Positions 1 through 8,323 are shown, counted from the first letter of the stretch. The stretch is DNA of 33,118 nucleotides from Isosphaeraceae bacterium (GCA_031291845.1 JARLIH010000397.1:1-33118), one strand, 5' to 3'. A program made the numbers and translations. Notes: generated by a model from the letters alone, not told the origin.

Positions 1-1053
1 GAGCGGACAATCAAGAGTTTTTCCTTGGGTTTCTTTTATTATTAATTCAAGGAGCTGCCTTACGCCCGCTTGGTCGCGCAGCGGTACGGCACCGAGCATC
101 ACTAGCTGATGGGGCGCCCGCGGCCGCTCGACGTGTTGCCGACATTGGTGCGGCATTACGGCGAGCCGTTCGCCGATTCATCGGCGATCCCCAGCTACTA
201 CGTCGCGCAGATGACGCGGCAGCATGTCACGGTGGCGCTCAACGGCGATGGGGGCGACGAGAGCTTCGCGGGGTACGAACGCTACTGGGCGACCGGGCTG
301 GCCGAAAAGTACGGCAAGCTGCCCCGGGTGCTCCGGCGCAGGGTGCTCGAGCCGCTCGCGGCGCTGGTGCCTGATTCGCTGCCGAGACGCAGCCGCCTGG
401 GGCGGGGCAAGCGGTTCCTGCAAGCGGCGTCGCAGCCGGCGAGCCAGCGCTACCTGCGCTGGGTAACCTACTTTTCGCCCGAGCAGAAGGGCGAGCTCTA
501 CACGTCCGACTTCCGGGCGGAACTGCGCGGGCACGAGGGGCAGCGGTGGCTGCTCGACGAGTTCGAGACGCTCGGCCGCGGCGGGCTGAAGGGGCTCGAC
601 GCGATCCTCGCTGCCGACGTCCGGTCGTATCTGCCGTATGACCTGCTCGTGAAGATGGACATCGCGACGATGGCCAGCTCGCTCGAGGCGAGGTCGCCAT
701 TTCTCGACCACAAGTTGATGGAATTCAGCGCGAGGTTGCCTTACAATTTCAAAATCCGTGGGGGCGTGCTCAAGTACGGCCTCAAGAAGGTCGCACAGGA
801 TTTTCTTCCTACTGAGATCCTGAACCGTCGCAAGATGGGTTTCGGCGTGCCCGTGGGCGAGTGGCTCCGCGGGGAACTGCGACCGCTCCTCGAAGACGCT
901 CTCCTCTCTTCCGAGTCTCGCCTTGGTCAGTGGCTCCGGCACGATAGCGTGCGTGAGTTGGTGCAGGCGCACGTGGCCGGCGCAAGCGATCATACGTATC
1001 GCATCTGGTCGTTGCTCTGGCTCGAGCTGTGGTTGAGGGAGTTCGTTTCGTGA
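1..1053 (+). pseudogene. asnB: Asparagine synthase (glutamine-hydrolysing) type amidotransferase, C-terminal part, with two in-frame stops
   Basis: ATP-dependent amidotransferase of the asparagine synthetase B family, of the kind found in exopolysaccharide loci. The N-terminal glutaminase and the ATP loop lie upstream of the window. Family similarity is continuous in frame 1 from the first codons (IKSFSLGF, then KELPYARLVAQRYGTEHH) but is interrupted by TAA at 43-45 and TAG at 103-105. The second stop falls exactly where the family has the Glu of HHEL. Beyond it the protein looks intact: GEPFADSSAIPSYYV, NGDGGDESFAGYERY, LEARSPFLDHKLMEFS and RRKMGFGVPVGEWLRGEL are all typical. An ATG at 109 opens the remaining reading frame, but it is internal to the family domain and probably not a real start. 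Either a decaying gene or, more likely in my view, base errors at a contig edge. The stop overlaps the next gene by 4 bp. Confidence 0.8.
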
Positions 1054-2168
1054 TTGACGGTCTTTTGATGAACATCCCCAATTCCATGATCGAGCGTGAT
1101 CAGCTTGTCGCGAAGCTGCGTTGTCCTGGGTGCCAGGGGGCGCTCACGACGGGCTCAGACTGCGCGGCCACCTCGGCGGATGAGGTGCTGCTGTGCGCTG
1201 AATGTGGGGAATCGTTCCCCATCGTCGATGGCGTCCCGCGCATGTTGCTCTCGCCCCTGCGCGAGGCCCTGGGAGGGGCGGTGGCCGCCGATCGGGCGGA
1301 GGCGCATAAGGCGGCGACGGCTGAGAGCTTCGGGTTTGAGTGGCACCGTTTTCCCGAGATGCACCGCGAATGGGAGCAGAACTTCCTCGATTATCTCGCC
1401 CCGCGCTTGCCCGAGTTCTTCCGGGGGAAGCGGGTGCTGGACGCCGGGTGCGGCAGCGGCCGGCACGCGCACTTTGCCGCGAAGTTCGGCGCTGAGGTTG
1501 TGGCGGCCGATATCGGGCCGGCCGTCGAGGTCGCCCGGCGCAACACGGCCGAGTTCCCGTCGGCCCTGATCGTGCAGTGCGATCTCTATGCGCTGCCGCT
1601 GGCGCCCGAAAGCTTCGACTTCGTCTATTCATTGGGCGTCCTCCATCACCTGCCCGATCCCGAGGCAGGCTTCCGCAACCTGCTCCGCTTCGTCAAGCCC
1701 GGGGGAGAGATCCAGGTCTACTTGTACTGGGAGCCCGAGGGCCGGCCCGTCAAACGGGTCCTGTTGTACGGCGTGTCGGCGCTGCGCGCGGTGACCACTC
1801 GCCTGCCGCACCGCTTGCTGTATGCCCTGTCGTACCCGGCCGCGTTCGGTGCGTTCGCCGCGTTCGTCTGGCCTTATCAAGTGTTCAGGCGAATTCCCGG
1901 CTTGCGGAAGCTGGCCGAACATACTCCGATGCGGCAGTACGCCGACTATCCGTTCCGGGTCTGCGTGAACGACCAGTTCGACCGCTTCTCCGCGCCAATC
2001 GAGAACCGGTACACCAAGGCCGAGGTCGAAGCGTGGCTCCGGCGGGCTGGACTGGAAGATATCCGGGTGTTTCCTTTCTGCGGGTGGGTCGGTTCCGGCC
2101 GCAAGCCGCTCAATCCTGTTTCCGATTCAGGCGAATGCGCTGCGGTCTCAGGTTCACTGGCACCTTAG
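1050..2168 (+). CDS. SAM-dependent methyltransferase with N-terminal Trm112-like zinc ribbon
   Basis: About 372 residues. The N-terminus has two CxxC pairs (Cys 25/28 and 49/52, CPGC and CAEC) followed by SFPIVDGVPRML, typical of the Trm112p-like zinc ribbon found at the front of many sugar or small-molecule methyltransferases. A class I Rossmann methyltransferase follows. Motif I VLDAGCGSG (about 129-137) binds SAM, VVAADIG forms the next strand, and FDFVYSLGVLHHLPDP is the motif IV/post-IV region of the UbiE/Methyltransf_11 type. The start is taken as GTG at 1050. It overlaps the asnB stop as GTGA and has GAGGGAG 8 nt upstream; in-frame ATGs at 1068 and 1086 lack a good ribosome site. Coupling to asnB and the glycosyltransferase downstream suggest modification of a surface-polysaccharide precursor. 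The substrate is unknown. Confidence 0.85.
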   Translation: MIDGLLMNIPNSMIERDQLVAKLRCPGCQGALTTGSDCAATSADEVLLCAECGESFPIVDGVPRMLLSPLREALGGAVAADRAEAHKAATAESFGFEWHRFPEMHREWEQNFLDYLAPRLPEFFRGKRVLDAGCGSGRHAHFAAKFGAEVVAADIGPAVEVARRNTAEFPSALIVQCDLYALPLAPESFDFVYSLGVLHHLPDPEAGFRNLLRFVKPGGEIQVYLYWEPEGRPVKRVLLYGVSALRAVTTRLPHRLLYALSYPAAFGAFAAFVWPYQVFRRIPGLRKLAEHTPMRQYADYPFRVCVNDQFDRFSAPIENRYTKAEVEAWLRRAGLEDIRVFPFCGWVGSGRKPLNPVSDSGECAAVSGSLAP

Positions 2169-2280
2169 AACTGTTTGCGGCCGCATCACGCACAGGCAGT
2201 CCTTGGGGTGCGTGTACTCTTTGATAGCAGCGGCGAGCTACCAGACTCCAAAGCGAGGGGAAGCGCGATGCAGGGTCGTC

Positions 2281-2310
2281 GCGGAATTTGCCCGGGCTGT
2301 CCTATTCCGC
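2281..2310 (+). other. Inverted repeat in the methyltransferase-glycosyltransferase spacer
   Basis: GCGGAAT (2281-2287) and ATTCCGC (2304-2310) form a perfect 7-bp inverted repeat around a 16-nt loop, in the 218-bp spacer between the methyltransferase and the glycosyltransferase. There is no T-tract. It could be a weak terminator, an operator or chance. Nothing else is recognisable in this spacer. Confidence 0.25.
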
Positions 2311-2386
2311 AGCTTCCGGTGTGAAGAATCGGCCAGTACGCCTCCCATGCGTATTCATCAGAATTACGAAACTACTGTGATTGCTA

Positions 2387-3472
2387 ATGAACGTCCTCGT
2401 TCTCTCGCCGGCCCTCTACGACACCGCTCCTGCGCTCAGGTTTCGTATCGAGCAGTGGGCGCGCCACTTGGAGCCGGAGGGATACCGGTTCACGTTCGTG
2501 CCCTTCGAGGACGAGGTCCTGCACCGGGTCATCTATACGCCCGGGAATTACGTGAAGAAGGCGGTCGCATTAATTCGTGCATGTGTCCGCCGGTTCTCGG
2601 TCGTCAAGACGGTCAAGGATTACGACCTCGTCTTCCTGCATCGGGAGGCGGCTCTCATCGGGCCGGCGGTCGTCGAGTCGCTGATTGCGCGGCACGGCGT
2701 GCCGATCGTCTACGACTTCGACGACCCGATCTGGATGCCGTACCAGAGCCCGACCAATGCGCTGTTCACACGGCTCAAGTGGCAGAGCAAGACCCAGGCC
2801 ATCTGCCGCCTCGCGACGAGAGTCATCGTGGGGAACCGGCTGCTCGCCGGCTGGGCGGCCGGCCACGCGTCGCAGGTGGACGTCGTGCCCAGCACGGTCG
2901 ACATAGAGCGCTATCCGGTCAAGCCCGCCGCTGAAGACGACGGTCTGCCGACGCTTGGTTGGACGGGAAGCCACAGCACGCTCCCATTTCTCCAGATGGC
3001 CATGGGCAGTCTCACGCGGGTTGCGGCCCGGCATCCGTTCCGGCTGCTGGTCATCTCGCACACCGACCAGCTTCAGTTTGAGGGCTTTCCCGCGCCGGTG
3101 GTCGCGCGTCGCTGGCGGGCGGACACCGAGGCGACCGACTTGCACGCGATGGACGTCGGCCTCGCGCCGTTCCCGAACACGGGCTGGACCCCTTGGCGGT
3201 GCCATGGCAAGGTGTTGCAGTACATGGCCGCCGGCATCCCCACCGTGGCCTCCCGGATCGGAATCCTTCCCGACTACATCGAGCACGGTGTCAGCGGCCT
3301 CCTCGCCGAGACGGACGCCGAGTGGGACGAGAGCCTGGCCACCCTCCTCGCCGACCGCGATCTCCGCACCCGTATCGGCTTGGCGGGCCGCAAGACGATC
3401 GAGGAACGCTACTCCGCCCAAGTCTGGCTCCCCAAGATCCGTGAGATCCTGACCGAGGCCGCCCGGCGTTGA
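2387..3472 (+). CDS. Glycosyltransferase, GT-B fold (GT4/GT1-like)
   Basis: About 361 residues, normal for a bacterial family 4 type glycosyltransferase. The N-terminus (MNVLVLSPALYDTAPALRFR) is the first beta-strand and loop of the acceptor-side Rossmann domain. IVYDFDDPIW is a signature shared by many polysaccharide-locus GTs. The hinge leads into LGWTGSHSTL and the C-terminal nucleotide-sugar domain. That domain ends with the donor-binding segment HGKVLQYMAAGIPTVASRIG, where the usual E-x7-E motif is only partly conserved, and the typical ERYSAQVW tail. It probably transfers a sugar from a nucleotide donor to a lipid-linked polysaccharide precursor at the cytoplasmic face. The start is ATG 2387; a TTG two codons upstream is possible. 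No strong ribosome site is visible. Position after asnB and the methyltransferase supports a polysaccharide role. Sugar and linkage cannot be inferred. Confidence 0.85.
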   Translation: MNVLVLSPALYDTAPALRFRIEQWARHLEPEGYRFTFVPFEDEVLHRVIYTPGNYVKKAVALIRACVRRFSVVKTVKDYDLVFLHREAALIGPAVVESLIARHGVPIVYDFDDPIWMPYQSPTNALFTRLKWQSKTQAICRLATRVIVGNRLLAGWAAGHASQVDVVPSTVDIERYPVKPAAEDDGLPTLGWTGSHSTLPFLQMAMGSLTRVAARHPFRLLVISHTDQLQFEGFPAPVVARRWRADTEATDLHAMDVGLAPFPNTGWTPWRCHGKVLQYMAAGIPTVASRIGILPDYIEHGVSGLLAETDAEWDESLATLLADRDLRTRIGLAGRKTIEERYSAQVWLPKIREILTEAARR

Positions 3473-3510
3473 AAGCCTGGAGCCGTTCACGGTTCAGCGG
3501 TCCTCGTCGT

Positions 3511-3584
3511 GGGCTGCATGAACAGCACCTTCCGCGTTGGCACCCATGAGACGGTGTCTTTCATGCACCCTACGAAGCTTTTTG
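3511..3584 (+). terminator. Long stem-loop after the glycosyltransferase, probable terminator
   Basis: Thirty-eight bases after the glycosyltransferase stop, 3511-3522 (GGGCTGCATGAA) pairs with 3560-3570 (TTCATGCACCC) with one bulged base. An inner CACC/GGTG helix continues the stem after a small internal loop, giving about 15 bp in total. A run of five T (3579-3583) follows nine bases later. It fits a loose intrinsic terminator closing the upstream operon; a structured small RNA is an alternative. Confidence 0.45.
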
Positions 3585-4083
3585 TGCTCTGTGGTGCGGG
3601 CGTGCCGCGCACGAATCGGAATCCTCACCCCCCGGGAAAGGTGATCGGAAAGCTCCCTCGTGGGCGCGCAAACACGTGTCAGTCCTGCAGCCGTTCTCAA
3701 AAAAATCTTGGGCCGATTCGAACAATCCCTCGCCTCCCAACGTCTATTATGGGTTGGCCCCGTTCTGAGCGGGGTCCGGAGAAGGGTGGCCAGTCGTGTA
3801 GGCCTCCAAGAAATACGAGAAATACAGGATAATCCCCGGTCCGGCGCGCGGCTCAACCCCAAGTCTTTTTAGCTCCAGCCGTTCGGATCGGGTCGCGATG
3901 AACGCAGGCGCTCGCCGGAGGGGCTCCGAGAGGCGCAAGAAAATACAGAAAAATGGCCGACATGCGCTTTCAAGCCTGGTCGAGCCAAACACGTCTTATC
4001 CACATTGACATCGCCGATCTTCGCGATTTTCGTGCCCGACGCGTCGCGGCCGAGCCGGGGTTTGCCGAGATGCGAGCGAAACC
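3585..4083. other. Non-coding spacer before the first DUF218 gene
   Basis: No convincing gene is seen on either strand; open frames here are Arg/Pro-rich and show no family pattern. It holds a short hairpin (CCCCG-N7-CGGGG near 3758-3775) and two A-rich stretches with related sequence (AAGAAATACGAGAAATACAG near 3808 and AAGAAAATACAGAAAAATGG near 3939). Any promoter for the DUF218 gene should lie here, but none stands out. Confidence 0.4.
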
Positions 4084-4854
4084 ATGTACTTCATTCTGAC
4101 CAAGATCTTCCTCCAGCCGTTTCCCTTGCTGCTGCTGATCGCAGGGGTCGTCATTGCCAACCTCTGGCGCAGGGGGCTGGAATCGAAGTGGCGGCTGGGG
4201 CTGCTGACGTTCGCTTTCGGTGCGCTCAGCTTCTTCTGCGTGCCGGCGGTCACGTTCCTGGAATTGAAGCCGCTCGAAGCCCCGTTTCCGCCGCTCCAGC
4301 GGCGGCCGACGGACGCGGGCGCGATCGTCGTGCTGGCTGGTGGGATCGCGCGCGCTGACTCGGTGCGGCCCCGTCCCGAGCTTACCGAGGACACGCTCTA
4401 CCGCTGTCTCTGTGCGGCCGAGCTTTATCATGCAGGCTCACCCTGTCCGGTGATCGTGACGGGAGGGAAGCTCGACCCGAACTCGCTGGAGCCACCGGTC
4501 GCTCCTTACATGCGCGAGCTCCTCGTCCGGCTGGGGGTCCGGCCGGACGATGTCATCAGTGAAGACCAGGCCCGCACGACGCGCGAGAGTGCGCGCGAGG
4601 TGAAGCGGCTACTGGACGGTCTGGGCGTGCGCAAGGCGGTCCTGGTCACCGAGGCCTACCACATGCCGCGCTCGGTCGCCACCTTCCGCAAGCAGGGGCT
4701 CGACGTCGTCCCCGGCGCGTGCCACCACCTGGCGACCGAGTTCCGCTGGAAACTCGAGTCGTTCGTCCCGACCCCTGGGGCCGCGCGTGACGGAATGCAT
4801 GCCCTTCATGAGTGGCTCGGCTTGGCCTGGTATCGTCTCAGGGGCTGGATCTAG
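4084..4854 (+). CDS. DUF218 / YdcF-ElyC-SanA family membrane protein
   Basis: 256 residues. Two hydrophobic segments at about 8-28 and 38-62 anchor it in the inner membrane, the architecture of ElyC (YcbC). The DUF218 domain follows. AIVVLAGG is the first strand and loop, with conserved Asp and Arg in the following helix. PVIVTGG is the second strand, RTTRESAREV the conserved Arg/Thr/Glu segment, and KAVLVTEAYHMPRSVATFRKQG the third strand with its His-Met-x-Arg motif. Members act in the envelope (ElyC affects peptidoglycan and enterobacterial common antigen metabolism; SanA affects vancomycin resistance), but their chemistry is not well defined. The ribosome site before ATG 4084 is weak. A second member of the same family lies 0.46 kb downstream in the same transcription unit. 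Confidence 0.85.
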   Translation: MYFILTKIFLQPFPLLLLIAGVVIANLWRRGLESKWRLGLLTFAFGALSFFCVPAVTFLELKPLEAPFPPLQRRPTDAGAIVVLAGGIARADSVRPRPELTEDTLYRCLCAAELYHAGSPCPVIVTGGKLDPNSLEPPVAPYMRELLVRLGVRPDDVISEDQARTTRESAREVKRLLDGLGVRKAVLVTEAYHMPRSVATFRKQGLDVVPGACHHLATEFRWKLESFVPTPGAARDGMHALHEWLGLAWYRLRGWI

Positions 4855-4883
4855 GACGGACCCGCTCAACGGAGCGTACAAAC

Positions 4884-5252
4884 GTGGATGACGAAGAGTG
4901 TCAGCGGTGCGGTCATCGTATCGAAGGAGCGCTCACCGTGCTCGCGATCGAGCGCGAGGGAATTCCGCTCGACGGCTCGCCGCTGATGATTTGCTCGAGC
5001 TGTGTTGCCTCGTACGAGCGGTGGCTGCGGCGGCATAAGAAGCCCCGGCCCGCGCGCGAGGAGAAGCCGATCACCGAGCCGGTACGCCGAACCCATCGGT
5101 CGAAGACCCATCGTCCTTTCTGGAAGAAGCATCGCCGGGCCCTGATCGGTGTCAGTTTTCTGCTGGTCGCGCTGATCGGCTCTGCTCTGCTGATGTTCGT
5201 CGTGATCCAGAACGCCGAACGCGCGCGGTTCGCGGCCACAACGGGACCTTGA
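4884..5252 (+). CDS. Small zinc-ribbon, single-pass membrane protein, unknown function
   Basis: About 122 residues. The cytoplasmic-looking N-terminus has two CxxC knuckles (CQRC at 6-9, CSSC at 37-40), a probable structural zinc ribbon. A very basic linker (about 48-86) follows, then one transmembrane helix (about 87-109) and a short tail. The start is GTG 4884, with GGAG nine bases upstream and only 29 bases from the previous stop; the open frame extends further upstream but would overlap the DUF218 gene. It lies between two DUF218 genes, so it may belong to the same envelope function. I do not recognise a named family. Confidence 0.65.
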   Translation: MDDEECQRCGHRIEGALTVLAIEREGIPLDGSPLMICSSCVASYERWLRRHKKPRPAREEKPITEPVRRTHRSKTHRPFWKKHRRALIGVSFLLVALIGSALLMFVVIQNAERARFAATTGP

Positions 5253-5312
5253 CGTGGATCGAATCCGAGTTGTCGTCCCGACGACCGGCACGCGCAGGCC
5301 CGCGAGCAGTTG

Positions 5313-5906
5313 ATGCCCTCCAACCTCCCCCTCTCACGCCGCCGGGTCCGCCGCTGGCTGCTGGTCACGGCTGCGCTCGCCGTCGCCCTGGCGCTCGCCC
5401 GTCATCCCCTTCTGACCAGCTTCGCTCGGCTCTTCCGAGTCGACGACCCGGCACCAAGCGATGTCCTCGTCCTCTTGCTCGGGGGGGACGTGGACCGGCC
5501 TCGAAGGGTCGCGGAGCTCTACCGAGCGGGCGTTGCGCCCCTCGTGCTCATGAGCACCGATCCAGACACGGAGATGAACCGTCGGTCGCTCCTCGAAGCG
5601 GGGGTGCCCGCATGCGCGATCCGGGTCCTCGGTCCGGTCCGCGGTACACACGACGAGGCCCTCCGCGTTGCGCAGTTCGTCCGGGAACACCCACTCCGAA
5701 GGATCACGGTCGTCACGACGGCCTTCCATACGGGGCGGGCGCGCTGGACGTTCCGCCGCGTTCTGAGCGGCCAGGATGTCGACGTGCGCGTGGCGGCGTC
5801 CCGAGCCGACCAGTTCGACGAGTCAAACTGGTACCTGAGCTCCGCGGGGCGGACTGCCTACCTGCGTGAGGTCGTGAAGTCCGTTTTTTACCGGGTGAAC
5901 TACTGA
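5313..5906 (+). CDS. Second DUF218 / YdcF-like protein, shorter form
   Basis: About 197 residues. One N-terminal membrane helix (about 14-31) is followed by a DUF218 domain: SDVLVLLLGGDVDRPRRVAEL (first strand, Gly-rich loop, Arg helix), VAPLVLMST, GTHDEALRVAQF (equivalent of the Thr/x/Glu segment) and ITVVTTAFHTGRARWTFRRVL (third strand with His and Arg). It lacks the second membrane helix of the upstream paralogue and is close to the SanA-like size. ATG 5313 is preferred; a TTG directly before it is also possible. It is 60 bp after the zinc-ribbon gene and probably cotranscribed. Likely role: inner-membrane or periplasmic envelope maintenance. The reaction is unknown. Confidence 0.75.
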   Translation: MPSNLPLSRRRVRRWLLVTAALAVALALARHPLLTSFARLFRVDDPAPSDVLVLLLGGDVDRPRRVAELYRAGVAPLVLMSTDPDTEMNRRSLLEAGVPACAIRVLGPVRGTHDEALRVAQFVREHPLRRITVVTTAFHTGRARWTFRRVLSGQDVDVRVAASRADQFDESNWYLSSAGRTAYLREVVKSVFYRVNY

Positions 5907-5960
5907 ACGACCGAGAACCTCGAATGGCCGGGCGGAAAGGGTGTCGCGCCCGAGTCGCCG

Positions 5961-5974
5961 CCGGCAATCGCCGG
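5961..5974 (+). terminator. Short GC-rich hairpin after the second DUF218 gene
   Basis: CCGGC-AATC-GCCGG forms a 5-bp stem with a 4-nt loop, 55 bases after the stop codon and followed by TTCGGTTT. Possible weak terminator, just upstream of the next promoter. Confidence 0.25.
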
Positions 5975-5980
5975 TTCGGT

Positions 5981-6010
5981 TTCTCCGGCGAGGCAAACAG
6001 GGAATATAAT
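5981..6010 (+). promoter_or_regulatory. Possible sigma-70-type promoter of the FHA gene
   Basis: A perfect TATAAT (6005-6010) stands in an otherwise GC-rich stretch. The hexamer 18 bp upstream is TTCTCC (5981-5986), which matches only three of six -35 consensus positions. Transcription would start near 6016-6018 and give a leader of about 135 nt before the preferred FHA start. Promoter recognition in this lineage is not well known, so only the -10 element is persuasive. Confidence 0.4.
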
Positions 6011-6152
6011 ACTGTAAGTGCAAGCGCGTGGCGCTGCGCCGGGCGATCCTGGCCGGATGCGCGGTGCGGTCGGCGCCGAAGGTTTTCGATTCGTGCGTCC
6101 CGAAGATCGCTCGAATCCTCAATCATCATTGAGATGCACCGGGAGTGTGATT

Positions 6153-7475
6153 TTGAACAGGACGGGTGTCGATCCGTTCTTGGCGGCGTGCGGCGGCGAG
6201 GGGCCGCTGATCGTGAAATCCGGCGTTCGTGACGCGGGGACGGAGCCGCGGAGCCTGCGGCAGCCGTTCCTGGTCGTCGGCCGGCTGCCGAGGGGCGACG
6301 TGTGCCTGGACAACCCGCAGGTCAGTCGCCGGCATGCCTACTTTCAACTCCTCGACGGCCGGCTCTACGGCGTTGACCTGGGGAGCCGGACGGGGACGGT
6401 GCATGCAGGCAAGCCGCTTGAGGCGGGTTGGATCGATCCCGCGCAGGATGTCCGGATTGGTCCATTCGGACTCCGCCTCCTCTCGGGCAGCCGGGGCAGC
6501 CGCGAAGGTGAGGACGCTACGGAACCGTCCGACCCGTTGAACCCGGACTTCGGGCAAGCGCGGTTCGAGCTGCCGCCGGCTCGGCTTGAGGTCGCGATTG
6601 CGGGCGCACCGCCCCGGGTCTGGCGAATGGGCGGAGCGCTGGCCCTCATCGGTCATGGATCGCTCTGCCGGCTGCGTCTGAAGGATCACCGGGTCGCGCG
6701 GTATCATTGTAGTTTGGTGCGCGTGCCCGAGGGGTTGTGGGTCGTCGACCTGCTCACCGAATGGGGGACCGCGCACAACGGTTCCCTCATCCGCTCGTGC
6801 CCTGTTCTCCCTGGAGATTTCCTCAGCATCGGACCGTTCTCGATCCGCCTGCTCGAGTCCGAGGCGAGGGTGCCCGCGCGCCGGCGCGAGGGGGCCTCGC
6901 TCGCCGCGGCGACCACGTCAGCAAACACCCCGGAACGTGCGCAGTCACCGATCGATTCGGCACCCGCGGAATGGTTTCCGACCGGGACATTTTGCGGATC
7001 AGTCTCGGCGACCGCCGCCTTGAACTGGGAGCCGGTCAATCGCCTCGAAGCGCTCGAGCGGCGGCAGGATGCCATGCAGGACCAGTTTCAGCAGGCGATC
7101 ATGCTGATGTTGAAGGCATTCGGCGGGATGCACCGCGAGCAGATGGACGTTCTCACATCCGAGCTCGCCGAAGTTCGGCGCTTGAGCGGGGTCATCGACG
7201 AGCTCCGGGCGGAGATGCTCCAGAGACCCGTGGAAGCACCCTCCCCAAGGGTCACCGATGGGCCGGTCGTAGCTCCGTCCGACAGGGACCATCCACCTCG
7301 GGAACCGGAAGCGGCGCCTTGGTCCGATCTGGACGCGTGCGACCCCGAGTCTCTTCGAGTTCGCCGCGACCCGCGGGAGGTACACGCATTCGTGAGCGAG
7401 CGACTAGCGGCCTTCGAGCGCGAACGACAGGGCCGGTGGAGCCGGATCCTGCACACGTTGACGCGCACGTCCTGA
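6153..7475 (+). CDS. Tandem FHA-domain protein with C-terminal coiled coil
   Basis: About 440 residues, cytoplasmic, with no signal or membrane segment. FHA domain 1 (about 38-110) has the phosphothreonine-reading residues: VGR, then QVSRRH, then LGSRTGT. FHA domain 2 (about 165-236) keeps the fold pattern but reads IGHG instead of GR and VARYHC instead of SxRH, so its binding site looks degenerate. A Ser/Pro/Ala-rich linker leads to a predicted coiled coil (about 295-360, from NRLEALERRQDAM to IDELRAEML) and a charged tail. Likely a phospho-dependent adaptor for a Ser/Thr kinase pathway. TTG 6153 has GGGAG seven bases upstream; GTG 6147 and GTG 6018 are alternatives, so the exact start is uncertain. 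It does not obviously share an operon with its neighbours. Confidence 0.75.
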   Translation: MNRTGVDPFLAACGGEGPLIVKSGVRDAGTEPRSLRQPFLVVGRLPRGDVCLDNPQVSRRHAYFQLLDGRLYGVDLGSRTGTVHAGKPLEAGWIDPAQDVRIGPFGLRLLSGSRGSREGEDATEPSDPLNPDFGQARFELPPARLEVAIAGAPPRVWRMGGALALIGHGSLCRLRLKDHRVARYHCSLVRVPEGLWVVDLLTEWGTAHNGSLIRSCPVLPGDFLSIGPFSIRLLESEARVPARRREGASLAAATTSANTPERAQSPIDSAPAEWFPTGTFCGSVSATAALNWEPVNRLEALERRQDAMQDQFQQAIMLMLKAFGGMHREQMDVLTSELAEVRRLSGVIDELRAEMLQRPVEAPSPRVTDGPVVAPSDRDHPPREPEAAPWSDLDACDPESLRVRRDPREVHAFVSERLAAFERERQGRWSRILHTLTRTS

Positions 7476-7508
7476 ACCACCTTCGACCCGCTGCTCGTTC
7501 CGCGCCGC

Positions 7509-7745
7509 TCAATGCGCCGGATGGTCGTGCTTGCGCCGGCTCAATTCGCGTTGCAGGCCGTCAATCAGGCCGTCCAAGAACGCCTTCCGGCTGCTCAAGA
7601 CCCGGCAGAGCCATCCATGTCGACACGACTGGGCTCGCTCAAGCCGGCATTTCAACACCGACGTTGAGCAGTAGGCCGAGAGCTGGTGCGCATGCAACTT
7701 TCCTGCGTCCCAGGGATTGAGTTCGCCGAAATCGTCGAAAGTCAT
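7509..7745 (-). CDS. Possible small protein (78 aa), unknown
   Basis: A minus-strand frame starting at ATG 7745 gives MTFDDFGELNPWDAGKLHA and ends EFLDGLIDGLQ-like then SRRKHDHPAH. Its composition is balanced compared with the Arg/Pro-rich spurious frames around it, it has four Cys and no membrane segment, and third codon positions are GC-biased. The ribosome-binding site is poor and I recognise no family. It may be a real small gene or a remnant; the spacer around it is otherwise empty. Confidence 0.25.
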   Translation of the reverse strand: MTFDDFGELNPWDAGKLHAHQLSAYCSTSVLKCRLERAQSCRHGWLCRVLSSRKAFLDGLIDGLQRELSRRKHDHPAH

Positions 7746-8302
7746 TCGCGGATTTACTCGGGAATGCCTCGAAACTTCGCTTGTGCCAGCCGCCCGGCTC
7801 TCTAAAGCACTAACAGCTCGACCAATCGTGAGCGACGGCGGTCCGAATGGCCGCGGGCGTTCACGGCAACAGAGTCGCGTGTCGCCGAACCGTTTACGGT
7901 TCGATGACCGCTCGGGTGACGCGCCGAGCCGTCCGATTACGACAGCACGGGCGCACACGACCATCCTTTAATATTACCTGATTTGACGGTCTCCATGAGA
8001 AGATTTTTACCACGAATCCGTAATGCCTCAATTACCAACGAGTTCCGGGTTCTTCCAAGAAGCTTCGGCACCCGGCTATTCGCGGCCCACTGGTGTTAGC
8101 TGGGCGTCCGAAGACCGAATTGCGGAGGTCGCGGCCCGAGGAGCCCGGCTCCCTGACTGGGCTGGTTCCTGACTGTTGGAAGTGGCCTCGGATCGGTATC
8201 CTGGCATACACGGGCCATTAGGTTCGTGCTGACGACCGCGGGATCGATTCACGTGGAGAGGCCGACAAGGCGCCCTGGCATGCGACCCCGGGCCGTGCAC
8301 GA

Positions 8303-8323
8303 CTGATTGCTGATTGCTGACTG
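8303..8323 (+). repeat. Three tandem 7-bp units just upstream of the WecA-like gene
   Basis: CTGATTG, CTGATTG, CTGACTG lie head to tail at 8303-8323, directly before the ribosome-binding site (GAGGGG, 8326-8331) of the gene starting at 8340. The units are outside the coding region, so a change in copy number would alter the spacing between promoter or leader and the ribosome site, not the reading frame. Confidence 0.6.
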
